Shown here one piece after another: positions 43,109 through 55,909 of a stretch of DNA of 64,000 nt; position 1 is the first letter of the stretch, and the number at the start of each line of letters is the position of its first letter. The stretch is from Monosporascus cannonballus. Taxonomy: Eukaryota > Ascomycota > Sordariomycetes > Xylariales. Both the position numbers and the translations under genes were made by a program. Under the pieces are notes generated by a model. It searched no databases. It had not been told where the DNA came from and saw nothing but the letters and a program-made list of their open reading frames with translations. The DNA lies in assembly GCA_004154925.1 (NCBI GenBank), contig QJNS01000030.1, positions 62,001-126,000 of the forward strand, given 5' to 3'.

Positions 43109-44215
43109 GGTGAAATGTCAGACCTGCCTTCACAACTTCCATCGGCAGGGTGCATAACCGGGGATCCTGCCATCATATAAATTTCCCCCAGTTACTGTGT
43201 TCCTGGTACCGGTCAGTGGGTAATCCTGATCCTGAACCCCTGGGGTTCCCCTCAACATACCGTTCTCTGCCAAGCGTATCGGGGGATCTTATATCGAGAA
43301 TATCCAGTGTTGCGTACCAAACTATGGAGTTCCCCCATGGGGGATTGTGGGGTTCTGGGACGCGAGTGCTGGTACTGAAGCCTGCTCAACGAGAACAGAG
43401 ATCCAATAGGAGATCATTTAGAAATAGAGTGGGTCTTTCACCAACCAGGTATGGACGCGAATTAGCGGAGCAGATTGGTGGAAATTAATAGACGAGCTCC
43501 TACGTAGCTTCGCTTAGCACACGATTCTGGCCGGCCTGCCGAGCTATACATAATTACAAGACTTTGGCCAGACAACAAATGATTCATGAGGCTGACTCCA
43601 GTATATATCTACGAGTGACTGGACAGCCTTAGGCATTTCTAACCTCGAACTAGTGTTATCATTTCCCGTATGGGGCCTCATCACCTGAACTCAATACCGA
43701 TCAACCGAACAGAATCACTTTAGAACATCGGGGCTTTATTTCCCTTCTCGAACATTTCCTCCTGGAAGTTGGTTGAGGTGGTGTGTACGTCTGAAGACTC
43801 GGCTTTCAATAGGTATCTGGCAATGCCGTATACGCATTTCTCTTATACGGCTCTAGAGCACTACGCTATTTGTCATCCTCCGCGAGGCTACTTAGGTAGT
43901 TTAGGTATCGCCTGCAGCATTGAGGTACGATCTCCTGCTTCATTCCACTATCTAACGAGCATCGGGATTGATATGTATACTGCATTCGAGGCTGCTAGGT
44001 GAGCTGTCGGACGTGTTGCGGTAATCTACTAGGCGTGAATTATTCCTGAAATCGGCTCTAAATAGTTTTATTTTGTGTTGTCGGAAATACCTATGTGGTA
44101 GCAAACGAGGAGAAATTTGTCCGATTGTGTGACTGGTATTCGGGTAGTAGGCGAGCTACCGCGTTAAGGAGTGACGTCTCAGAGACAATGGTAAGTTCTG
44201 TCACTTAGCCTGGTG
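43109..44215. other. GH28 promoter region and right island edge
   Basis: 1.1 kb of GC-balanced DNA with no recognised gene. A 77-codon frame at 43,769-44,002 shows no motif. Sequence becomes AT-rich within about 50 bp after 44,215. Confidence 0.4.
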
Positions 44216-44262
44216 TGCTTTAGCATACCAAATACGGAAAATCATCCTCTGATCGGAAGAAA
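44216..44262 (+). repeat. Copia LTR fragment at the right island edge
   Basis: GTGCTTTAGCA-CC-ATACGGAAAATC and CTCTGATCGGAAG match the Copia LTRs at 56,629-56,789 and 61,976-62,136 over about 47 bp. No element follows; this is a scrap at the compartment border. Confidence 0.6.
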
Positions 44263-44388
44263 TTTGTTTCAAAAAAAAAGGCTACACAAAATCAATACCC
44301 GTTACGAAAACGTACGTAATCAATATTCTATATTAAAATAATTGGTTTCTCTTAAAGAAAATAATGCCAAAAAATACTATTATATAAA

Positions 44389-44585
44389 TGTAACGGCGAA
44401 AGGTTTTAACCAACAATTAAATCTTAGTCGTACGAGTTTATATTAGTAGGAATATCATAAAAATTTAAGAAAGTGATAACTTAATTATATTTCGTAATAT
44501 TAAAGATATTTTAAGTAACGAAATTATATTATAAATTAATAATATCTAAATTGTGAAAATAAACGTAGTTATATATTGTTACGAA
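44389..44585 (-). repeat. Gypsy family A LTR fragment, inverted
   Basis: Begins TGTAACGGC and continues ...AACCAACAATTAAATCTTAGTCGTACG, the inverted 3' part of the family A LTR as seen at 55,416 and 55,827. Heavily AT-shifted. Interrupted on its right by the block at 44,589-44,788. Confidence 0.7.
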
Positions 44586-44588
44586 AAT

Positions 44589-44788
44589 TGTCAGACCTAG
44601 TAAAGCCAGTCAGCCCTGGCGGATATTACTTTCTGTACGCCTAGTACCTTTTTCTCCCAGCTCCAGCTGTATTTACGTGTATAAAAAGAGGGTTCGCTAC
44701 CTTCACTTTCTAGCTAGGACCTTCTGGAGGTCAAGACAACCTTTAATACAGTTCTTCTTCAGTTATATGCTTCTGTGTGTAATGTCAG
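44589..44788. mobile_element. About 200-bp unmutated insertion, candidate solo LTR
   Basis: A GC-balanced block inside AT-rich LTR sequence, bounded by TGTCAG at both ends (44,589-44,594 and 44,783-44,788). It contains a TATA-like TATAAAAAGAGGG at about 44,680-44,692. The block has no coding capacity and no second copy in the window. The terminal TGTCAG could itself be the target duplication, so the exact limits are open. Confidence 0.45.
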
Positions 44789-45487
44789 GGTTTCATAAAA
44801 TATGGGTTTTCGTTTTAGGAGACGCTTTTTAAAGACTAGAGCGGATTCGCAACGGCTAAACCTCGGCTAAAGTTCTTGACCGTTTTAAGTGATCTAAATG
44901 ATCTAGATAATCTGTTTCCAGATTACACAGATTTAACAGATCCGCGATATATTTACTAAAAAAACGAAAAGATATATAACAAACCAGTTTTCTACATAAA
45001 TAATTATTTCGTTATTTTCATTCCTTAATTTTTAATTTAAGCTTTTAATTAAAGGTATTGTTTTTTTATTTAATAAAAAATAGCAAATCTTTTTAATTAA
45101 TGAACTTATAAAGTATTGCGTATTTTATTATTATTTACAAATCAAAATTGTATTTGGACATTTAATTCTACACTTAAGTAAATATATTATAAATTTGTTG
45201 TATTTTAATTGATTTTGAATTAACCCTCGATAAATAATTTATCTTTTAATTAAAATATAAACTTTTTAAACCCGGTAAAACTAATAATCGAGAAAAACGT
45301 TGAAAAACAAATAATATAATTCATTTCAGTTATAATTAATAAAAAAGAAATAAGAGAGTTAAATAATTTATCTTTTATTAAAAATATTTTAATTTATCCG
45401 TAAAATAATATGGGGTATAATTTAAATTTAAGGAAACTCTTTTTTCTTCTTAATAATAACATACGTTTTTAAAAAATACTATTAAAG
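44789..45487. other. AT-rich degraded sequence
   Basis: Possibly the remainder of the inverted LTR (repeated GATC/AGATC words near 44,890-44,960 resemble the tandem repeats at 55,621-55,758). Beyond 45,000 I see nothing identifiable. Confidence 0.4.
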
Positions 45488-45838
45488 TGTTATGACCTAA
45501 CAGGCTGCGGCCTCGGAAAACGGTCGCCGTAGGAAAATGAGTAAGCCATATAGGTCGAGTTACGTAATAGCTCGACAGGATCTATCGTAAAGCCTATAAA
45601 GCCAGGCTTAATAGAGTCGGAAAAACCAAATATAATATGCTTATTATTTCTATAATTTAAATGATATTGACTTATAACATTTATTAATATTAATCGGTTA
45701 TGATATGATTGCGGTATTTTTAATATTAAAAAACGTAATACACTATTATATTTATTATTTAAAGTTTTGCGATATTCTTACTAATGTAATCACGTACGAT
45801 TAAGGTTCAATAATTGGTTAAACCGCCTAATTAATATA
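45488..45838 (+). repeat. 5' LTR of Gypsy A2
   Basis: 351 bp, starting TGTTATGACCTAACAGGCTG. Less mutated than the interior and close to the 5' LTR at 62,745-63,097. Downstream leader sequence (45,839 onward) also matches 63,098-63,164. Confidence 0.88.
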
Positions 45839-48800
45839 TATTACAAAATTTTTATTTAATCACATCGTTAAATTTTAAACAATATTGTCGATATTATTTC
45901 TATCAGCAAGCAGCCTCAACAGCCTACTTACCAGGTTCTTAATAACTCGGATACCGGAATAGAATCCGAAAAAAAACCCTAACCTCGCCTTTTTCGCGAA
46001 AAAGCTTTTTAATACGAGGATGTTATAAATAAACGTATTTTTTAACTTAAAAATAATAATAATCTTATAATATCCCTTTGAGCTACCTGTAAAAAACTTA
46101 AAAAAAACTTTTAGAATTGGAAAACCTTTTCGAATAAGCCAAATTATTTAGCTAAACTTTACAAAGAAATCAAAAAAAGTCCCTAAATTCCTTAAATCAG
46201 AATTTTTCGACGGAATTTTAACCAAGCTATAACTATTCCTAACCTAATATCGAATAATCTTTAAATATTTTGTTATTCCATTAATTATGTTTACCATGTA
46301 AATTAAATTCGTAATGGAAGAATTTATTTAAAATATAATTATTTAATTTAAATCCATTATAAAGAATACCTTACTTTATTAATTAAACGACAAAATTCGG
46401 AAACAATATAAATATATAATAATTACGGAAATTATGAATAAGTACTATCGAAGATTTTCGAAATAATAAACGAAAAAATAAAAACCAAAATATAAATCCA
46501 ATACTTATAATAAAAGACATTAATATCCAATTATAATAATAAATTTATTTAGCTATTATTTAAATTAAATTAAAACTTAAAAATATTAATAAACAAATTT
46601 TCTATTAACTTGAAAAAATATAAAAAAAGCTTTTTAAGCTTAATCGACCTAATTATATATCAGGTCATATTATTATGGTAATTAAAATCGATAATCGATA
46701 ATATATCTGGCGTACCAAAAATATTAAAAAAAAAGAAAATAACAAAATTAAATATACGGCTAATATTAGCGTTTTTCGACATAATAACATTTTTTACGGC
46801 ACGGAACTAGGACCTATGGAACTAAGGGTCATTTATAGAAAAAACCAAAGCCAGACTAAATATTTTAATTGTAGAAAAATGAGGCATAAAACAGCATAAT
46901 ATAAAGCACCTAAAAGACCGTGTCAGGATAATTAGAAACCCGTACCGAAAAAATAATTCAGAGAAAATCAAAAAAACAGATATAATCCATTAACATAATT
47001 CGGCCTAAGTACGGACCGGGCTCTCCATAATGAAAAGTTTAACAGGAAATACGTAAAGCCAAAAAACTGGCTTATTAAGTATTGCAAATATAATAAGAAA
47101 AATTATAAACAAATTACGTAAATATTAGGATTAAATAGAAAAAAGTATATCTCGAAACCTTTAACGAATACGGCAAAATGAATACCATATATTGCTGACG
47201 ACGAAAATATCCCGATTACGAAAAATAAAAACAATATATATACGGAACAATTATCCGTATATATTATAAGGGATTTAATTTTCAAAACCGACCCGGAAAT
47301 AACAAAAACGATAAATAATATTAATATTTTCGATCCATAACCCTAGAAAATATTTGCCAATTAGCTGAAACAGAAAGCTGGCTCGAAAAGAAATAATGCC
47401 TACAGGAAAACGTTTTTTATTATTACGAATAATATAATTACAAAACGGAAAAAGAATAAATTTAATATATAATAAAGAAATACTGTCAAAAGGTTATTAC
47501 AGATTTTCATCTTTAATTGGTATTTATTATAAACTGTAACAAAAAAAGCTATGAAAAATATATTAATTTACAAACGAACTCTAGAATGACAGTTAATATA
47601 ACATATAATAAGATACGGTTAAAATCATAAAACAATAATTTATCTAATAAAGAAAGAAGTTATAATAAAATTAAAAGTAATTAATATAATTCGAAAAAAA
47701 CAATATGCCGGTGATAATAACAGATATAACAACTTAACGCGGTATATATAAAAGCATAAACAAAGCTCGATATATTCGAAAAAGATTTAAAAAAAGGTTA
47801 TCTATAAAAGGGCCGCAAAATAACGAAACCCAAAGAAATCAGGAACTTTTAAAAAAGGCTTTAAACGTGACGATAGGAACCGCTAATGATCCTATTACTT
47901 TAGGTATATGAATTGGAGCATATTAATATAATATAATAGTAAATTACAGAACTTTAAGCGGAAATTATATTGCACCAAATATGGTTAATGGGCTTAAACT
48001 GCTCTAAAGATATAAGTTAAAACCTTATATAACTACGAATGTCAAAAGTTAAGAATTCGCTTAGAGTAACCAGAAAATTATATACGAAATTAATCATTTC
48101 GAAATTTTTATTTAAAGGAAATACCAAATAATTAATTTTAATATCGTTTCATTTCGGAATTACAATACTATTTTAGGATTACCATAGATACGTTAATACG
48201 AAATCTTAATTAATAAAAGAATTAGTCAAATAAAGTTTACCTAATACTTTATCAGCGAATAAAAAAAGAAAAAATTAAAATCTTAATAGTTAATCGAAAA
48301 TAATAACGAATATAAGTATAAGAATACGACAGAAACCTTATTATCTAAAGGTATAAAACACAAGAAAAAAAATAGGCATTAAAGAAAAATACGACGTATT
48401 ATTATTACTATCAAAACAAAATTAAAGTAACTAAATAATGATTTAGAGCAATAACCTCCAAATTGAAAATATTTCAACTAATATATTACTATAATCACAC
48501 CGATATAAGCGACGTTTCCAAAAGAAATTTAATCCGAAATTACTAGAATATAATGAATAAGATTATGAAATAATCCTTAAAAAAGAGTTTTCAACGAAGT
48601 TTTACCCTATTTATAACCTTAATAAAAACAAATTACGCGGTGTTGAAAATACTTAAAAAATCGGTTATTAAAGGGATAGATATAACCTTCGAAATTACTA
48701 GCGGAATATATAATGTTTTTCGTGTCAAAAAAAAAGGAAAAATTACAACTGGTAATTAATTATCGACAACTGAAGGTTATTACTATTGAGGATTAAATAT

Positions 48801-51614
48801 TATTACCTGTAATTACAGATATAAAAAATAGATTTAACGAAATCTAATAATTTATAATATTCAATCTCAAAGATAAGTATAACTTTATTAAATTAAAAAA
48901 ATACAAATAAGAAACAGGTTTTCGGACGAAATACAGATTATTTAAATATTTGATTACATTAATAGGATTTACGGATGTACCAGCAACCTTCTAACGAATA
49001 ATTCATTATATATTACGAAAATATCTCGATATTTTCTATATTTGCTATTGCGACGATATTATTATTTTTTTAGAAACGGAAAACGCATATATAGAATACG
49101 TTTATAAAGTTTTTCAAGCTTTAAAAAATATAAAGCTATTTATTAACGCAAAAAGAAACTAATTTTACGCATTAAAATATTTAAAATACATTATCATTAC
49201 AGGATATATTAAAATAAATCTCAAAGAAATCGTTAGAGTTACAAAATAAAAAACGCTAATTACGCTTAAAAAATATAAATATTCCTTAGATTTGCTAATT
49301 ATTATAAACTATTTTCCGGAACTTCAATAAAATAATTATACTTTTATCTCATTTTACAAAATAACAAATTTAAATAAATATCCGAAATAAAAAAAGGAAT
49401 TTAAAATATTAAAAACATGATTAATAACGAACTGATACTAATTATATGCGATCCAACCCGTCCCGTTAAATTAAAAATCGATATTTCGGATGACGTATTA
49501 GGCGTAAAAATCGGATAACGAAATAATTAAAACAAATTATAGCTTATTATATTTTTTTAATACAAATTAAAAAGAACCGAACTTAATTACGATATTTTAA
49601 TTAAAGAATTTATGGCCATTATTATAACATTCCGAAAATTCAAATACTTTTTAAAAAACATTTGTACTTAATTAAAATTTACACGGATCATTAAAATTTT
49701 ACCCGTTTTACTATAACTAGGGAACTTACAGAACAATAATTAAAATACGCGAAAAAATTAGCAAATTTTAATTTCTTTACCATTTACAAAAAGAACTTAA
49801 AAACGGCAAAGCGGATATTTTAAGCAGATAATCAAATTTCGAAAAGAAATTAATCAAAATTAGCTATATAATTTTTAACACTATTATAAAAAGATATTTA
49901 CGTTCGTAACAGATTACGACAATTTAGGCAATGCCTTTTAATATATATCAAAAAATCCAGCAGTATAATAACAGTTTCCCAAAGGGCCAAAAAACGGACA
50001 AAATACAAATTCTAGTAAAATAGTAAAAGGACATAATACAAAAAATATATAAATTCTAATTACATAAATATCCAAAGATTTATAAAAATCTAAAACGATT
50101 TCAACGTATATATTGCTTTTTTGAAGTTAAAACAATGATTCAGAAAATGCGACAAAAATATTTGTAATAAGATTAAAGTACGACGATACAAGCCTTACAG
50201 AAAATTACGAGCATTATTAATCGCATAACGACTATAATATTTAATTATATTCAATGTTATTATCAAATTTCCTATATCGGAATATCCCGTTACGGGAATA
50301 TATTACGATAGCATTATTATAATCGTCGACTGATTTACAAAGGTTTCTTATATCCTGCTATCCAATAAGGATATAAACGTTAAATAAAAAATATATGTAT
50401 ATTTTTTAAATATAATTTCAATATATATAAATGGCTAATAGAAATTATTTTAAATACAAAATCGATATTTGCATCTACATTTTTGCGAGGCCTTATAATA
50501 TAGATCGGTCTAAATTACAAATTAATTCACGCTTTTAAACCATAAACAAATAAATAAATAAAATAGACGAATTATATTTTACGGACTTAAATATAATATT
50601 ATATTAATTACGAACGAAATAATTAGATTAAAAATTAGTAAATGCATAACTGGCTTATAATACCAGCTATTACGAAAATATTAAAATAATATTTATAAAC
50701 GCGAATTTTAATTATATTTTAAGAATTTACAAGAAAATACGTAATAATGGTCCAATTAATATCAAAATAAGTTTTACGTCAATATAATTACGATAATTAC
50801 ATTAAAAGATAAAAACATAATTAAAATTCGTACGAAATCAAATAAATAAGTATTATAATTAAAAAAAAGTTAAAAAAGCAAATTTTCGAAAAAGGGGAAA
50901 TGGTTTTGCTCGTTATCAAAAATATTTAAATAAAGAAACTTGGCAAAAAATTTAATTTCAAATATATCGGTCCATATAAATGGGCCAGGAAAATTTCAAA
51001 AAACAATTACCAACTAGAGCTTTTTTTAAAAGTTAAACTCTGTTCAATTTTCCATGTTTTTTTTGCTTGAATTAACGGCAAATACCATCGCAATATATAA
51101 AAAACGAACTAATATAAAAATAAAAAACAAATAATTATATAAAGTAGAAATAATATACGATATAAAAAAAGAAAATAAATTTACTTAGTACCTAATTAAA
51201 TAAAAACGCACCCGGATTCCGAAAACACATGGGATCCCGCTAAAGATCTTATTAACGCTTAACGCCTATTGAAAAACCTTCATTAACAACGTTAAAAGCG
51301 ACAAAATCGAAGGCCTTTTAGTCGGTAATCGACCAATCCGTAAGCTCGATAATAAACTAATCGGGAAAAATAACGGACAATACGGCCTTTGTGGCCTCGG
51401 CCCGCTTCTTACGTTCCAACTTATCCTACTTTCCCAAAGATTAAAGACCTCGAGATAACATACGTATTACACGATCCGCCCATAATTTTTTTTATTTTAG
51501 AAACCAGCGAACCTTTACTTGCGCTTCTTTTTTTTTTTAACTTTTTCAAATTTCGTTTCAACCTTAAAGGAATTAAAACAAGAACTTTTTCAAATTAAAT
51601 AATAGAAAACCCGT

Positions 51615-51729
51615 TAACGTCGCAAAGGCCTTAATTTCACATTATATATTTTTCGTACAAAGGAAAATTTAACGAAAACGTATGATAAAATAATAAACCT
51701 TGACGAACGTAATACGAACATACAGGCAT
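51615..51729 (-). pseudogene. Antisense zinc-cluster ORF relic, Gypsy A2
   Basis: In the same antisense position just upstream of the 3' LTR as the frames at 6,982-7,290 and 62,332-62,586. A Met-Pro start at 51,729 is followed by the pattern C-x2-Y-x7-Y-x9-Y-x2-Y-x7-C-D with two stops inside the last spacer. The cysteine-to-tyrosine replacements and the terminal C-D/N pair agree with the other copies. It is more damaged than they are. Confidence 0.42.
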
Positions 51730-51885
51730 ATTAATGGCGCAAGAAATAATAAATTTAAGCAAAATATTTGGCGTTTTAATTTTTCTACTAACGAGTTTTT
51801 TAATACAACCCAATATAATAACAAAAAAGGACTTATTAAAAAGAAAAAAAGGGTTTCCAGACGAAAATAATGGAAAAAGAAATCA

Positions 51886-52236
51886 TATTATAACCTAACA
51901 AATTACGGCCTCGGAAAACGGTCGCGACAGGAAAATAAGTAGACTATATAAATCGAGTCACATAATGGCTCGACAGGATTTATCGTAAAGCCCATAAAGC
52001 CAGGCTTAACAGGGTTGGAAAAACCAAATATAATAGGTTTATTATTTCAATAACTTAAATAATATTAGTTTATAACATTTATTAAGATCAATTATTTGCG
52101 ATATAATTTCGGCATCCTTTGTATTAAACGATATAATACGTTATTGTATCTATTGCTCAGAATCCCACGATATTTTTATTAATATAAACCCGTACGATTA
52201 AAGTTTAATAGATGGTTAAACCGCATAGCCGTCCCA
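51886..52236 (+). repeat. 3' LTR of Gypsy A2
   Basis: 351 bp, starting TATTATAACCTAACAAATTA and ending CCGTCCCA; matches the 5' LTR in length exactly. Confidence 0.88.
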
Positions 52237-55200
52237 TAAAGTTTGAGGATTTAAGATTAAGAAAAAAAAAGAAAAAGAAATATACAGTAAATTTGAAAAG
52301 TACAAAAATACTTATATTTAATAAAAAACTATATATCTTAATAATAAAGGTTCGAATAATGTTTTAAATAGATTAAGCAGACTTAATTACAAAAAGTCTT
52401 AACTTTATTATTATTCGATATAAATGAATCGCGCAAAAATATCGTTTTATTTTTTTTAATAACTATAAAATACCACATATCGAATGTTATAAATTAACTT
52501 TTCTTAAACCTTATAATATGTTTAGAGATATAAAAGAATTTTTAATCGAAACTAGGCTTTATCTTGAATTTTATAAGAGTTTTCAATAGAAGACGATGAG
52601 AAAATAATAAATATTTAGTAATTATTTGTAAGAAAGGTTTTCTTGTAATTTGAACTTATTATAAAAATTGTTTACAAAATGATTTTAATAGTTTTTTAGA
52701 GATAATTATGTATATCTTTATCCAATACCGATACGTTTAAAAAGAAACGTAAATAATATTTAAAAATTAAAATAAGAAACAACAAATTACTAAATAATTC
52801 GACTTTTTTAATAGGCTAATTTAATTTTTAAATACATAACCAAATTTAAATATTTCGTCGCAAATTAGAACTTGTCAAAAAGTATATTATTTTACCTTTA
52901 TTATAACGCTTTAAAACTTTAAATTACAAATACGCTTCATATATAACTTAAAATAACTTTTTTAATAAAATACACTAATAAAATTATTATTATCGACAGA
53001 GATATCTTTAATTCGTACTTCGAAAAAGAAAATTAATAAATAAATTATTAATAAAAGCTTTAATAAACGAATTAAAAAAATAAAACCAAACCTAACAAAA
53101 CGAATATATATGCGGAAGAAATGGAAAAAGATTAAATTTAATATAAAATGTTTTAACTATGATATAAAATAGTATTTTAACAACGAATATTACTTTTTTA
53201 CAAAATAAGATATGAAGAAAAAGAAAATTCCTTAATTTTTAAAGGCTAAAAGGGTTACATACGATATATATAATAAAGTAAAAAAAAATTAATGCGATCT
53301 TTTTCCATTTAAAAATTGATTATTATTATAATTATCTAAATTTAAAACGAAATTTAAAATACAAAAAATATCCTATATGTTAAGATTTCAAAGTTAAAAT
53401 CTATAAGTGTTGTTTAAAATAAACAGTGTTTAGAATAATTACAAATTTAAAATACTGTTATTATCTTTATACAAACAAATGGGAAATATATGACGAATAC
53501 GGCCAATTCTCGTTAAATACTAATAATTATAAATATTTATGCCCTAATTTCTATAAGTTTCTTCAATATATTATACATTTAAAACGCTTTAACAAAATCT
53601 TATGATATATTAAAATTTTTTAACTTATTACAGCAAGAATTATTTTATTTATTTATCCTTTAAAAATAGTCATATATTGTCTAGATAAAAATACAAATAT
53701 TGACGGCATTAAAGGATTAAAATATATGTATATATAAAGGCTTTTCGATATTTATAAAGTTTTATATCTTATTATTTATATTCCCAATGAAAGAAAATTT
53801 AAAACGACAAATTACAAAGCAATTTATATTCCTTCTTAATATTCTCTATTTAATAGAAATCTTTCAAAATAAAAAAATGGTTTCGAAATTTATATTTTTA
53901 ATTTTACTATCGGAAAAATTTAATACTCAATATTAAATTGAAAAGCATCGTTATTTTGGAACACTACATAAACCAAAAAAGTAATATAAATATGCAAACG
54001 ATTATTTTATTAAATGTGGTGTTAAACTAATATCTAAAATAATAGCGTGTTTTTGATATGTAAATTATATTAGTCAAGCAATATTAAGAACCGTAGAAAT
54101 TGATATATCGAAAAATCTATTGATATAACAGTTTATATAAGATTAAACAAAAATACGTAATTAAAATAGAGTTTACATTTAATATAAAAATAGAATATTT
54201 AAAATTGTGATTAGCGTAAAGAGTAAAAATAATTTCATTTATTAAAAAACCTAAAAATGTCCAAAATCTTAAACATGTATAAATTAAAAGTATATAAATT
54301 ATTTATAAGTGACGGAAATTTATTTAACTTCGAAAATAAATAACAGTATCAAAAAATAGAAACTTGTTTTTAAAATTTAAAGACATTAAAAAAAGGTTTT
54401 ATGAAATATAATATATAATTTAAAATATAGTATTACTTAGAAAATAACATAAAATGGTTGTATTAAATTAAAGATTAATTAAGAGCAGTTTAATAATTCT
54501 TTTAAATAATAATATAATATTATAAATAATTATTAGAAATTTTATTATATAATTAAAAAACGCAGCTTTGGGAATAGATTATTACGATATTTCTGTAATA
54601 TAACAAATTTCAAAACGTTTTTAAATACAGAAAAGTCAAAATTATTACTATATAAATAATAAATTTACCAATTATGTATTGAAACATAGTTTTAATATTA
54701 TAAAACTTATTTCATAATTTCTGTAACAGCATCAAGGTTATAAAGCCATATAATTGGATTTTCAAAATTATGGTGAATTCTTTTCAAGTCTTTACAAACT
54801 AATTTAATAAGTATAATATATAACTGGACAGATTATGAATATAAAATATATTAAAACGAAAATGTCGCGTATAAATATATAATCAATTAGGAATAATTAA
54901 ACAATATTATTGTTAAAAATAAATGCTTTTAAATCTTTATAAATATATTTTAAAAATTTTGATGAAACAAAAATAATATATGGCAGTTAATTTTTAAATT
55001 ACTTATTACCGTATTAGAATATTTAAGGAAAACAGATAAAAACATGCTTTTAAAATAACATACGGTTAATATAACAATTAAATTATATGTACAAAGCTTA
55101 TTAAAAACTGTACAATTTTTTAATAATTAATAATAATTACTGTTAGAAATTTGCTATATAATTATGTCTTTGTGTACTTCGACAACATATTGATTTATTT

Positions 55201-55415
55201 AGAAATCCTTTAAAATACTAAAAATAAAAGATTTCAATATTTAAATATATAGTAAAATATATATTCGACATAATTTAATAAAAAATATCTAATATATTAA
55301 AAAGTTAAAGTTTTTAAAATTTACTTTTCTTTTCGGCCGAATTTTGATTTAAAATTCCAAGTAAAAAGCAATAAAAAATTGTTTTTTTTTAATAAAACAG
55401 ATATTACGAATATCG
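52237..55415. other. 3.2-kb featureless AT desert
   Basis: The most AT-rich stretch of the window, with few CpG left, unlike the neighbouring transposons. No frame over 60 codons, no LTR, no terminal repeats and no match to other parts of the window that I can see. It may be the oldest decayed insertion layer or non-coding host DNA. Confidence 0.45.
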
Positions 55416-55826
55416 TGTAACGGCTAGGCGGCTTAACCAACTATTAAACCTTAGTCGTACGGGTTTATGTTAGCAGGAACATCGTAAGCAACTAAGCAAT
55501 AAATGCAGTAACATATTACGTTTCGTAATACTAAGGATGCCTTAGGTAACGAATTGTTATTGCAAGCTGAAGCTATCTAAATTATGGAAATAATAAACGT
55601 ATATATCCTTTTATAGATTCTGTTAGATCCTTTGGATCAATCCGGATCTATACCGGATAACTATATAGATCCCGTTAGATCTCTTAGATTAATCCGGATC
55701 TATACCGGATAACTATATAGATCCCGTTAAATCTCTTAAATCAATCCGAATCTATATTACGTGGTTTCGACCCACTTAAGCCCTGTTTCGGTTACTAAAT
55801 AACCGTTTTCGAAACCTTTTTTTTGA
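55416..55826 (-). repeat. Family A 3' LTR X, inverted, main piece (rest at 62,252-62,264)
   Basis: Begins TGTAACGGCTAGGCGGC and runs in the inverted LTR order to ...CGTTTTCGAAACC. Its outer 18 bases lie at 62,247-62,264 (inverted TATTATAACCTAACC), separated by the nested insertions. TTTGA (55,822-55,826) and TTTGG (62,247-62,251) are the duplication made by the inner solo LTR. It contains the 52-bp tandem repeat. Confidence 0.7.
55621..55758. repeat. 52-bp tandem repeat, about 2.6 units
   Basis: The words TCCGGATCTATACCGGATAA recur at 55,641 and 55,693, and a degraded third start is at 55,745: exact 52-base period. Each unit carries CCGGATCTATACCGG, an inverted repeat. Located in the U3-like part of LTR X. 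Confidence 0.85.
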
Positions 55827-55909
55827 TGTGACGGCTAGGGGGTTTAACCAACTATTAAACCTTAGTCGTACGGGTTTATGTTAGCAGAAGTATCGTAGGA
55901 CTCTCTAGC

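Larger units (their letters stand above)
45488..52236 (+). mobile_element. Complete Ty3/Gypsy LTR retrotransposon, family A copy A2 (RIP-degraded)
   Basis: 6,749 bp with two LTRs of 351 bp each (45,488-45,838 and 51,886-52,236) and a perfect TAAAG duplication (45,483-45,487 and 52,237-52,241). It aligns with copy A1 along the whole interior except for the short LTR element that A1 has gained. The reverse transcriptase box reads YCDD followed by IIIF at 49,046-49,069. Gag lies near 46,400-47,400, and integrase and the 3' tail reach to 51,880. All frames are broken by stops. A purine tract GGAAAAAGAAATCA precedes the 3' LTR. Confidence 0.93.

Noticed and set aside
14858..44215. Secondary-metabolite gene cluster
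   Set aside because: No polyketide synthase, NRPS, terpene cyclase or pathway regulator; the genes are unrelated housekeeping functions.
55621..55758. CRISPR-like array
   Set aside because: Contiguous tandem repeat with no spacers, in a eukaryotic LTR.
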